The notes under the pieces are model-generated. The model was not told where the DNA came from. It searched no databases and saw only the letters and a list, made by a program, of their open reading frames with translations. From contig NZ_CP043450.1 in NCBI RefSeq assembly GCF_003286415.2, positions 3,224,001 to 3,288,000 on the forward strand: a stretch of DNA of 64,000 bases, read 5' to 3'. Of the stretch, positions 48,901 to 56,500 are shown piece by piece. The DNA is from Mucilaginibacter rubeus. Its GTDB lineage: Bacteria > Bacteroidota > Bacteroidia > Sphingobacteriales > Sphingobacteriaceae. Position 1 is the first letter of the stretch. Every line of letters starts with the position of its first letter. Position numbers and translations under genes: made by a program.

Positions 48901-50509
48901 CAAAAAGGCTTACCAGGTTTTTATCTGCCGGATACGATGCGGCTGTATTATTAAAACCTGCCAAAATCGATGCTTCAGCAGGAGTAAGTATAGAAATTTC
49001 GTTTAGTGTTTTTACAGCCCCTTCAGTAACCTGCGACATCACGTAAGTAAACTGATCAACGATAGACTGTACATAGCTTGTTTCTAAAAGATCTGAATTA
49101 TAATTAAAAGTAAAGTTCAAACCATCGGCATCGGCAATTAAAATAGTTAAAGGGTAGTTAGTTTGTTCGTAAGTATTGGCGTTCTCAACTTTTAACGACC
49201 ATTGTTTGGCGTTTATAGCTTTGTTTACAGGATAGTTTTCAAAAACCAGGATGCTGTCAAACAGATCGGTTTTTACGCCCGCCCACGCTTTGATATTTTG
49301 AAGTGTAGCATGCTGATAATTTCTTGAAGCAGCCTGATCGGACTGCAAACCCTGCAACCAGTTAATTATTTCCTGGTTATCAAAAGTAGCCTTAAACGGT
49401 ATGGTATTGATAAATAAACCCACACGCTGTTCTACATCTGTCAATTCATCTGGTCGGCCGGAAACTACTGTACCAAACAATACATTCTGATTACCAGTGT
49501 ACCTGTTCAACAGCAATGCCCATACACCTTGCATAAGGGTGTTTAAAGTGATACGGTGTTTCTTTACAAAAGCATTGATCAGCGCCGAGCTATCTTTATC
49601 AAATACTTTGCTAACCGAAAGAAATTTGGCTTTTAAAAGTGCAGTGTTTGTTTTTTTAACAAAAGGCAACGAAGTCCCTTCGCTTACACCCTGCAGATAA
49701 TTTCTCCAATAACTTTCCTCTGCCCATTTATCCCTTCGCTCCAGGAAACGGATAAAATCTTCATACTTGTCTTCTGGTGTTTGGGCAAGAGCTTGTCCTC
49801 TTAACAAAAGCTCATAGGCTTCTAAAAACTCGCTCATCAATACTGGTAACGACCAGCCATCAAACAGGATATGATGAAAACTCCATAACATCCGGTAACG
49901 GCTATCATTTAACCTAAATAAAGAAATGCGCATTAAAGGCGGCTTATCAAAATCAAAGCCCCGTTCACGATCGGTAATTAAAAACTCATCAAACGCTGTA
50001 GTTTGTGATGCAGCATCCAGCTCACTGTAATCAAACTCTGCTATGGGAAGAGTTACATCCCGATAAACACATTGAACAGGAATACTGAACGACTCATAAT
50101 AAAAGCCGGTACGCAAAATGGTATGCTTTGCAATAACTTCGGCCCAGGCCGCTTTTAGCACGTCAAGATCGGCATCGATGATATCGCACGTAAACTGCTC
50201 AATGTAGCTGCCAAACTGCTCATTGTACAGGCTATGAAACAACATGCCTTCCTGCAAGCCGCTTAACCTGTAAATAGAAACTACATTTTTTTGGTTACCT
50301 GCTGATAGTTTAGGAAGATTAGAAATGTACCTGATTAATTCATCTTTATGAGTTTTGATAAAGTTAATGATCTCGCTGTTGTTCTTTACAGCGTTTATCT
50401 GTTCCGGGGTAACCTTGTTCTTATTCGCATTTAAATTAAGCTTCTCATTATCTACCGATAACGAAAAGTTCATTTTTTCAAGGTTTAATAAAAATTCACC
50501 TATTTCCAT
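36902..50509 (-). CDS. Four-module NRPS with N-terminal docking domain and C-terminal thioesterase
   Basis: This 4535-aa protein has a TubC-type docking domain at residues 1-62 and then C-A-T repeated four times, ending in a thioesterase (about 4260-4535). Phosphopantetheine serines are Ser1073, Ser2116, Ser3161 and Ser4211. C-domain motifs start at His212 (HHILFDG), His1255 (HHIAADG), His2298 (HHIASDA, Gly replaced by Ala) and about His3346 (HHIASDG). The first C begins LSGLQEGMLFHSL, the form seen in domains that accept a D-residue from an upstream E domain. Ten-residue codes read by eye are DVWHLSLIDK (Ser, exact), DTESIGSVCK (unassigned), DLTKVGHIGK (Asp, exact) and DANIIAGVCK (aromatic-like, weak). 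The thioesterase nucleophile position is Cys4341 in GHCLGG, with later Asp (MFDADA) and His (GEHSTIF). It starts 12 bases after the upstream NRPS stop. Confidence 0.95.
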   Translation of the reverse strand: MEIGEFLLNLEKMNFSLSVDNEKLNLNANKNKVTPEQINAVKNNSEIINFIKTHKDELIRYISNLPKLSAGNQKNVVSIYRLSGLQEGMLFHSLYNEQFGSYIEQFTCDIIDADLDVLKAAWAEVIAKHTILRTGFYYESFSIPVQCVYRDVTLPIAEFDYSELDAASQTTAFDEFLITDRERGFDFDKPPLMRISLFRLNDSRYRMLWSFHHILFDGWSLPVLMSEFLEAYELLLRGQALAQTPEDKYEDFIRFLERRDKWAEESYWRNYLQGVSEGTSLPFVKKTNTALLKAKFLSVSKVFDKDSSALINAFVKKHRITLNTLMQGVWALLLNRYTGNQNVLFGTVVSGRPDELTDVEQRVGLFINTIPFKATFDNQEIINWLQGLQSDQAASRNYQHATLQNIKAWAGVKTDLFDSILVFENYPVNKAINAKQWSLKVENANTYEQTNYPLTILIADADGLNFTFNYNSDLLETSYVQSIVDQFTYVMSQVTEGAVKTLNEISILTPAEASILAGFNNTAASYPADKNLVSLFEEQVKKTPEAIAVKFEGDTLTYQKLNERANQLARYLQLQGVAKETLVPICLERSFEMLIGIIGILKAGGAYIPVDPEYPVDRIAYMLNDSAAKIVLSSGAGTSKLQAGTLQVIELDKDWELISEQDNSNLDTIITVDQLAYVIYTSGSTGKPKGAMNEHGGVVNRLAWTQSYFGLADEDTVLQKNTFSFDVSVWELLWPVLTGAKLVFAKPGAQGDSLYLKSVIERQNVTLLHFVPSMLSVFLLDIEKGDCPELKHVLCSGEALTTAQIKLFRSKLPHVALHNLYGPTEAAIDVTYWSDLEKDPNIEIVPIGAPVSNTQLHIRNKEGELSPIGVPGEICIGGVQVARGYLNQPELTKEKFITDPYSENENARLYKTGDQGRWLPDGNIEYLGRIDDQVKIRGYRIELGEIEQVLLQIENVRQAVVLAKTDKQGTKRLTAYVVMEEGAYDKQELQNYLGERLPEYMVPRLWVRLDSLPLTPNGKTDKRALPEAEANQEESYTAPETKTEKQLAKIWEELLGVEKVGTKDNFFELGGHSLLAMRVISQVRRELNKELKIRDLFVYPTIADLAKQLEVENITAQGTIQRVNPRPEYTPLSYSQERLWFIDRLEGSVQYHIPAVLKLTGEVNVNALENALRNVVERHEVLRTVIREHEGQGYQYIKANNWTLKQSGINENEAELKAYISQEVNRPFDLSQDDMLRAELIATAKDEYVLLLLLHHIAADGWSMPVLVREFSKLYSSYNKNEPIKLKAPEIQYADYAIWQREYLNAEKLQSKLSYWEEKLSGTATLELPTDHMRPAVQSSRGSVYEFTIAKEQAAQLKQLSLEQGATLYMTLLAIFKVLLYRYSGQDDICVGTPVANRDREETAELIGFFVNTLALRTALNGEETFTELLSKVKQTTLEAYSHQEVPFEKVVEAVVKERDLSRSPLFQVMFVLQNTGVIPTLELGDIKITGERAGDYSSKYDLSYNAEETKDGIRIVAEYNTDLYEAETIERMAGHYVQLIASVTETPATQLNKLKLLSQAEELQLQKFNETVVAYPKESIVSLFEKQVQANPTATALVFEGEIVSYQELNEQSNKIANYLIKQGIKTESLVAICIERGINMMAGILGILKAGAAYIPVDMDYPKERISHILEDTLATIILTSSTGRANLNDINAQVIELDNNQDIVNQSNGNLNIAIESNQLACVMYTSGSTGKPKGVMVEHRSIINYCNGFVNYFEITKEDKVLQQSSVSFDTMCEEIYPALVTGAKVVIVKEGGKDVDAIKHLLATEGITILSATPTVIAYLNKESANHNIDIQSLRYIISGGELLQPGFIDHLYPKVQVVNSYGPTEGTVCASYYTINDINKAALIGSPVSNTQIYIRNASGELSPIGVPGEICIGGVQVARGYLNQPELTKEKFITDPYSEDKNARLYKTGDQGRWLPDGNIEYLGRIDDQVKIRGYRIELGEIEQVLLQNENVRQAVVLAKADKQGTKRLTAYVVMEEAAYDKQELQNYLGERLPEYMVPRLWVRLDSLPLTPNGKTDKKALPEAEANQEESYTAPETTTEKQLTKIWEELLGIEKVGTKDNFFELGGHSLLAMRVISQVRRELNKELKIRDLFVYPTIADLAKQLEVENTTTEGTIQKAEPRPEYIPLSYSQERLWFIDRLEGSVQYHIPGVLKLEGILDAGSLERAIREVVNRHEVLRTVIREHDGHGFQFVKPAGQWKLSRTSSENDAALNSHINTFIEQSFDLAADDMLRAELISIDNNSHVLVMVIHHIASDAWSLPIIVDEIAALYSAYSNGNQLHLPEPALQFTDYALWLRDNLHEDKLEEKLQYWKSKLQDAVPLQLPTDHVRPASNSSKGSTLTFNIDKKLSEGLQLLSQEHGVTLYMTLLSAFNVLMYRYSGQDDICVGTSIAGRPNPELERLIGFFVNTLALRNHINADESFTKLLAQVKQTTLEAYEHQEVPFEKVVEAVVKERTAGVSPLFQVMLVLGNTPTVPELKLSGLELSGFDYEQSAVKFDLTFFVSETLDGLQCAVQYRTDIFSSVRIETMVQHFCALLASAVAEPEMPVGKLEMLDLSQKENLLTLGKSVCLYPTDKTIADIFDNIVSKSPIANAVTYEGQSISFDELNKRSNRLAHHLQRYGVGADTLVPLYIERGISMIVGIVGILKAGAAYVPIDTDYPLERVNHILEDTNAKIAVSTPKFADSLADISEWLKVVELDEQNWELAAEPETDVIRAISPDNLAYVIYTSGSTGKPKGVQITQRNIVDYVYGLDDRIGISACKTFGLMSTIATDLGNTVLFSSLLFGGTLHVFSKETLSHIEALHTYFEDHRIDCIKIVPSHWKALSADEPLMPARMLVFGGESLSTEIVSKIRQYSDCRIINHYGPTETTIGKLLYEVNDANHTVIPIGRPFANTQTYVLNKDLQLCPIGVPGQLFIGGTGLAKGYQGQVALTAEKFIVDPYSNDGALIYQTGDAVQYNAEGNIEYLGRVDDQVKIRGYRVEPGEISRILEQSRLVSQAIVLARRDKQGNNQLVGYVVASGEFDRATIIAGLKEQLPEYMIPAYLVELKEIPLTAAGKINRKLLPDPEVEVSAERDNKPATETEIKLAAIWQDILEIESIGVHDDFFELGGHSLLAVRLISAVRKAFMVELPISDVFDYPTVSKLSSRLNISKVDEDITNIGVQERPEHIPLSFSQERMWFIDRLEGSVQYHLPAVLRLTGKLNIPALTSAFQQIVGRHEVLRTVIREHEGRGYQYIKPAGDWLLEQTSLEEIETVGINLQDYVQRQIARPFNLSQDHMLRAELIQTGAEAYILLLTMHHIASDGWSTSILVRELGVLYKAFASGTEAETSELPVLPIQYADYAIWQRNHLQSDLLEQKLGYWKDKLEGISAIQLPTDYRRPLIRSNQGLTEAVFVDKSLVDGLNALSRKQGTTLYMTLLSAFVVLLYRYSGQEDISVGTPVSGRSHQEIEGLIGFFINTLVLRNNVQGGEAFTKLLEQVKNTTLEAYNHQEVPFEKVVEAVVKERDMSHSPLFQVMFTLQNTPEIPELKLADVTLSAETADDTTSKFDISLNLVETAEGLVGGLTYNTDLFKAATMERMIGHFTAILQSVVQSPAEIIGRINMLSSNEEQQQLKNFNATDADYPTDKSVLDIFEQQVAQTPEAVAVTFEDETLTYQQLSDKANSLAKYLQAHGVKTETIVPVCIERGIEMIVGILGVMKAGGVYVPFDPEYPQDRIDYMLKDTGAKLVVSSSACSNKFAKANIPVVELDRHWTDVAKYDADKLNSSITAEQLAYIIYTSGSTGRPKGVMIEHRSVVNLVLAHKRDLKLKHGTRFLQFASFGFDASCNEIFSTLLTGGCLVMCTKESLLSADEFSQLLLKQKVEIAILPPAFQQFIENVPGTLRVVISAGEALNEAATKHIQLQGVEVLNGYGPTECTVCAAQTHQPIRPDGIITIGKPMDNVQIYILNKENQLSPVGVSGEICIGGIQVARGYLNQPELTNEKFIKDPFAETPGTRLYRTGDLGRWLPDGDIEYLGRMDDQVKIRGFRIELGEIENVLLQSGLVSQAVVLSKPDIDGVNRLIAYVTSDTGYDKPALIAYLTAHLPEYMVPKLWVLLDKLPVTTHGKVDKRALPDVDMAEQLNYNYVAPRNKTEEGLAAIWQRLLGIDKISIHDNFFELGGHSILAMRLIAAVKKELSINITIRDLFINPTIAKLYRRSQNQNIDLTQSLIPIKTTGNKTPLYIVCGAGGTAFKFKDFVNLLDPEQPVYGLQQPLHISNPADFPDTIEGIAERYVTEMLLDNPYGPYALAGHCLGGMIAVEMASQLQAMGKKISMLAMFDADAKPLTEAVVEQPNNNLPSLVKRSVSVISTKVKFELFLLMKHPKQAIMYKARKIGPLFSNTESKLANVDQDIFDRITLQIKTAADNYQIKPYNGEIVLFNATQQYYFIDKVNKIIYKELEVNFENKNAWKDYAQSVKIHEVKGEHSTIFDELNAREFSEILQHYLG
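44162..47291 (-). repeat. Duplicated NRPS module, copy in the second NRPS gene
   Basis: This stretch, from the second carrier site back to the first, encodes module 2 (C2-A2-T2) of the 4535-aa NRPS. It is nearly identical to 55244-58379 in the other NRPS gene, in the same orientation, with an offset of 11,082-11,088 bases. Around 45794-46060 versus 56882-57148 only one mismatch was found by eye. Both copies have the same adenylation code. Confidence 0.8.
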
Positions 50510-50521
50510 AAAACCTGTAAC

Positions 50522-53500
50522 TTAAAAACTCATGATATTATCCGTATCATTATCATCCAGAAACTTGTCCAGTTCCTGGTAATTTATCTCGGCCCCTAAG
50601 CCGTAGTCGGCGGGTGTAAATACTGCTTTTGATTTGGCTTGTTCCAAACAGTGATCAATTAATTGTGACAGATAGGTTATATACTTTAGCGACAAATCAT
50701 TAATCGTTGTTTCAATATAATGCTTGTTACTAAAACTCCAGTTTACTGTGAGTTCTCCGGCAATAATATAGCTATTTATTGTGATTTTAACCGGCGAAAA
50801 CTGCGTTTTGTGTACAGATTCCCCACTATCTTCATTAGCATAACCAAACCATTTCCCAGAATTTATGGCCTGATCAAACTGCCCCAGGTAATTGAACATG
50901 ATATCCCATGGATCATTTCCCTGTAAGCTGTCAACCTTGTTGATATATTTTAAAACTCCAAAACCCAGGCCTTTATCAGCTACCTTCCTCAACTCTTCTT
51001 TAACTTCTTTTATCAACCAGTCTTTATCTGCTGCAGTCCTGAGTTTTACCGGGTAGAGGCTGGTAAACCAACCAACTGTGCGACTTATATCAACCCCATC
51101 GGTTATTGACTCACGACCATGAGCTTCCAAACCTACAACAATCTCCTGTTTACCAGCCCAGTTACCTAATACTCCGGCCAAAGGGGCTAATAACAGGTCG
51201 TTTATTTCTGTATGATACACTTTTGGTACTTCGCGGAGCAAAAGGGCTGTATATTCGGTATTGAGCTTTACGCGGATATTAGCCATATCGCCAACCTGGG
51301 CTTTACGGGCAAATTCTATATCGACCGGTAATGGTTCATAGCTGCTTGTGATCTGCTCCCAATATTTCTCCTGCGCCAATAACCTTCTGCTTTCGCTGTA
51401 TTGAATTAAGGCCTGGTACCATTGCCTGTATGAGCTTCCCTTAGCACCCAAATTTGGTATTTCGCCATTGGTAATTTTATCGAGCAGGGTATTTAAATCG
51501 TTTAGTATAATTCTCCATGATACACCGTCAATGGCCAAATGATGCACAACGATCGAAAGTCGGTTCGCGGTTTCATTGTCCGCCGTTTTCATCAGCACCA
51601 CATTAATTAGTCTGCCTTCGGTAATTGACAGGCTGCGCTGGTACTCATTGGCATATGCACTAATACCGGCGGTTAAATCCTGCACATTGGTCAGGTCTTC
51701 AACTAATACCTCTACTTTGGCTGTGCCGTAATGTTGTTCCCAATTGCCATTGGTGTTGCCGTATTGTAACCTTAAGGCATCATGATAAGCAACCAAAGCA
51801 TCGAAACATGTTTGTAGGGTTACTACACTAATATTTTTATCTATCGATAACAAAACAGCCTGGTTATAATGCGAGATCTCTGTTTGATGTTGTTCGAGAT
51901 ACCATTGCTGAATAGGGAGTAAACCCACGTCGCCGTTTAATGTCCCTTGTTCAGTTTTGATTTTGCCGGCACCGTTTTTATGCACAGCCTCGGCGAGGCG
52001 TGCTATTACCTGGTGGTAAAATATATCCTTAGGCTGAATTTCTATTCCATATTTACGCGCCCTGCTTACCACCTGTATGGTCAGGATAGAATCACCGCCA
52101 AGCTCGAAGAAATTATCATAGATGCCTATTTGATCTATCCCTAAAAGTTCCTGCCAGATTTCTGCAAGTTGTTCTTCGGTTTGATTACGGGGAGCAACCT
52201 GAGTTTCCGGTATCAGTTCGCTTATTTCTGCTTCGGGTAAGGCTTTCTTATCTATTTTACCGTTTATTGTTAAGGGTAAACTTTCCATTCTTACCCAAAG
52301 GCGGGGTATCATATATTCGGGCAGGAGCTCTTGCAGATATTGCTGCAATTGTTGTTTGTCAAAAGCTGCTTCGTCTGTCACCACATAAGCGCAAAGGCGT
52401 TTAACTCCCTGCTTATCTTCGCGGGCGAGCACTACGGCTTGTAATACTTCAGGATTTTGAAGTAGCGCGCTTTCAATCTCGCCCAATTCTATCCGGTAGC
52501 CACGGATCTTTACCTGGTCGTCCTGCCTGCCCAGGTATTCAAGGTTTCCGTCAGATAACCATCTGGCGCTATCACCGGTTCGGTAAAGGCGCTCCCCTGT
52601 TTTGAAATGGCTTGGAATAAATTTCGTCAAAGTCAAATCAGCGTTGTTCAAATATCCGCGCGCCACACCTTCACCGCCAATATACAGTTCTCCTTTTACA
52701 CCAATAGGCTGCTGATCACCATATTCATTCAGGACGTATAGTGTTGTATTGGAGATGGGCTTGCCGATAGGAATATCTGAAGGGATATTTTCAAGGTTAT
52801 CCGACAGCTTGAAACTGTAAACGCTGCAACCAACAGTAGCTTCAGTCGGACCGTATTCATTAATAATTTCCGTGTCACACATGCCAGTATTGTAGCCATC
52901 AAAATGGTTTAACCGAAGCGCTTCCCCACCTATTACCAGTCTGTCGGCAAGCCTACTTCTGTCTTCGCCCGATGTTGCTTCTTGTAGCAGACTGATATGT
53001 GCCGGGGTTAATTTAATAAACTCATAAGGTGCATACTTCAGCAGGTTCTCGTCTTCAAATACGTTATTATATTTTGCACCTGCTATCACTATCGATCTGC
53101 CATTGATCAACGGCATAAACAAACCGGTAACTGAGGCATCAAATGTGTATGATAAATGGATGAAAGTGCCTGATTTACTACCATTGTTGCTGATATATTT
53201 CGTTTTGTTATTTACGAGATAGCTGATCAGGTTACCATGTTCTATCATTACCCCTTTTGGTTTGCCTGTTGAGCCAGAGGTGTAGATGACATAGGCCGGT
53301 TGGCTTGAAGCGATAGCAATATTCAGATTGTCGCCGCTTTGGTTTGCTATTTCCTGATTATTATCAAGTTCAATAACTTGAGCGTTTATATCATTTAGAT
53401 TTGCCCTGCCTATGCTGCTGGTCAATATTATCGTTGCCAGAGTGTCCTCAAGGATATAGCTGATGCGCTCTTTCGGATAATCCATATCAACCGGTACATA

Positions 53501-56500
53501 GGCTGCTCCTGATTTCAGAACACCTAATATACCAGTTATCATATTGATGCCGCGTTCGATACAAATCGCTACAAGACTTTCCGTTTTTACACCATCTGCT
53601 TTTAGATAATGCGCTATCCGATTTGATCTTTCATTTAGTTCCTGATAGCTTACTGTTTCTCCCCCAAACACCAATGCTGTTGCTGTTGGATCTATTCGTA
53701 CCTGTTTTTCAAACAGACCAACAATATTCTCATCTTTCGGATGGTCTATTGTTGTATCGTTGAATGATTGTAATTGTTCTACTTCAATTTTATTTAGTAA
53801 CTGAAGCTTATTGATCTGATTTGCCGAATTTTCTATTACCGCCTGAATCAGTTGAACATAATGACCAGCCATCCTTTCGATGGTTGCAGCTTTATAAAGA
53901 TCGGTGTTGTATTCCGCTACGATCCGGATGCCGCCTTTAGTTTCCTCGGCGTTATAGCTCAGATCATATTTGCTGGAATAGTCACCTGCTCGCTCGCCGG
54001 TGATTTTAATATCAGCCAGTTCAAGGGTTGGGATAGCTCCTGTATTCTGCAGCACAAACATCACCTGGAATAGCGGGCTCCTGCTCAGATCTCTTTCTTT
54101 TACTACCACTTCTACTACTTTTTCAAACGGTACTTCCTGGTGGCTGTATCCCTCAAGCGTGGTTTGTTTTACTTTGCTTAGCAGTTCTGTAAACGCCTCT
54201 TCTCCGTTGAGATTTGTTCTCAACGCCAGCGTGTTCACAAAAAAGCCAATCAGTTCTGCCGTTTCTTCCCTGTCTCGGTTGGCTACCGGGGTACCTACAC
54301 ACAGATCTTCCTGGCCGCTATAGCGGTAAAGCAAAACTTTAAATATCGCCAGCAGCGTCATATACAGTGTTACGCCTTGTTCAAGGCTCAGCTGCTGCAG
54401 TTTTATTGTTTGTTCTTTATTTATGGTAAACTCATAAACTGCTCCCCTGCTGCTTTGGACAGCCGGGCGCATATGATCGGTTGGCAGTTCAAGCGTTGCT
54501 GTGCCTGCTAACTTTTCTTCCCAGTAGCTTAGTTTGCTTTGCAGCTTTTCGGCATTCAGGTATTCCCTCTGCCAGATCGCGTAATCCGCATACTGAATCT
54601 CTGGTGCTTTTAATTCTATCGGCTCGTTTTTGTTGTAGCTGCTATAAAGCTTGCTGAACTCCCTTACCAATACCGGCATCGACCAACCATCGGCGGCGAT
54701 ATGGTGCAGGACCAACAGCAGTACATATTCTTGTTTTGCTGTTTCTATCAGCTCCGCCCTTAGCATATCATCCTGTGACAGATCAAAAGGCCTGTTGACT
54801 TCCTGGCTGATATATCCTTGAAGCTCCGCCTGGTTAATCTCACTTTGCTTTAACACCCAGTTGTTTTCTTTGATATATTGGTAACCTTGCCCTTCATGTT
54901 CCCTAATCACTGTACGCAGTACTTCATGGCGCTCTACCACATTTCTCAGCGCGCTTTCTAAGGCATTGACATTTACCTCACCGCTCAGTTTCAGCACAGC
55001 AGGGATATGATACTGTACACTGCCTTCCAGCCTGTCGATAAACCATAACCTTTCCTGGCTGTAGGATAGCGGGATATATTCCGGTCTTGGCTCTGCTTTT
55101 TGTATCGTTCCTTCTGTTGTGGTATTTTCAACTTCCAGTTGCTTTGCCAGTTCCGCGATAGTCGGGTAAACAAACAAATCACGGATCTTTAGTTCTTTGT
55201 TCAGCTCTCTTCTTACCTGCGAGATCACCCGCATAGCCAGCAGCGAATGCCCGCCCAGCTCAAAGAAATTATCTTTCGTCCCTATCTTTTCTACGCCCAG
55301 CAACTCTTCCCAGATTTTTGTCAGTTGTTTTTCTGCTTTGGTTTCTGGTGCTGTGTAGCTTTCTTCCTGGTTTGCTTCCGCTTCGGGCAATGCCTTCTTA
55401 TCGGTTTTACCGTTGGGTGTTAAAGGCAGGCTGTCCAGTCTTACCCATAGCCTTGGTACCATGTATTCAGGTAACCTTTCGCCAAGATAATTCTGTAGCT
55501 CCTGTTTATCGTAGGCTGCTTCTTCCATTACCACGTAGGCGATCAGCCTTTTCGTGCTGCCCTGTTTATCAGCTCTCGCTAATACTACCGCTTGCCTTAC
55601 GTTTTCGTTTTGAAGCAGCACCTGCTCGATCTCACCCAACTCAATCCGGTAACTCCTGATCTTTACCTGGTCGTCTATCCTGCCCAGGTATTCGATGTTA
55701 CCATCTGACAACCATTTGCCCTGATCGCCGGTTCTGTACAGCCTGGCGTTTTCATCCTCGCTATACGGATCTGTGATGAACTTTTCTTTTGATAGTTCCG
55801 GTTGGTTCAAATAGCCTCTTGCTACCTGTACACCGCCAATACAGATCTCCCCCGGTACACCTATCGGGCTTAACTCGCCCTCTTTATTCCTGATGTAGAT
55901 CTGTGTATTCGATACCGGAGAGCCTATCAGCGCTGCTTTGTTGATATCATTAATTGTATAATAGCTCGCGCATACCGTTCCCTCGGTTGGGCCGTAGCTG
56001 TTTACTACCTGTACTTTTGGATACAGGTGATCTACAAAACCTGGCTGCAACAGTTCTCCCCCGCTAATGATATAGCGCAGGTTTTGAATATCAATTTTAT
56101 TATTTGCCGCTTCTTTGTTCAGGTAAGCTATTACCGTTGGCGTAGCGCTCAGGATTGTTATCTCTTCTGTTTTTAGCAGGTATTTGATACTATCTACATC
56201 TTTACCGCCTTCTTTTACAATCACTACTTTGGCACCTGTTATCAGCGCCGGATAAATTTCCTCACACATGGTATCAAATGATACCGATGATTGCTGAAGC
56301 ACGTTGTCTGCTGCTGTGATACCAAAGTAATTCACAAAACCATTGCAATAATTGGCGATGCTTTGGTGCTCCACCATTACCCCTTTAGGTTTTCCGGTTG
56401 AACCTGAAGTATACATCACATAGGCCAGCTGGTTAGGCTCAATAGCTATATCTATGTTTTCGCCGCTTTGGGCTTTTATTTCTTCGTTACTGTCAAGCTC

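Noticed and set aside
49497..49700. Plus-strand reading frames inside the NRPS genes
   Set aside because: They are opposite-strand shadows of the NRPS coding frame, with low-complexity or atypical composition and no family match.
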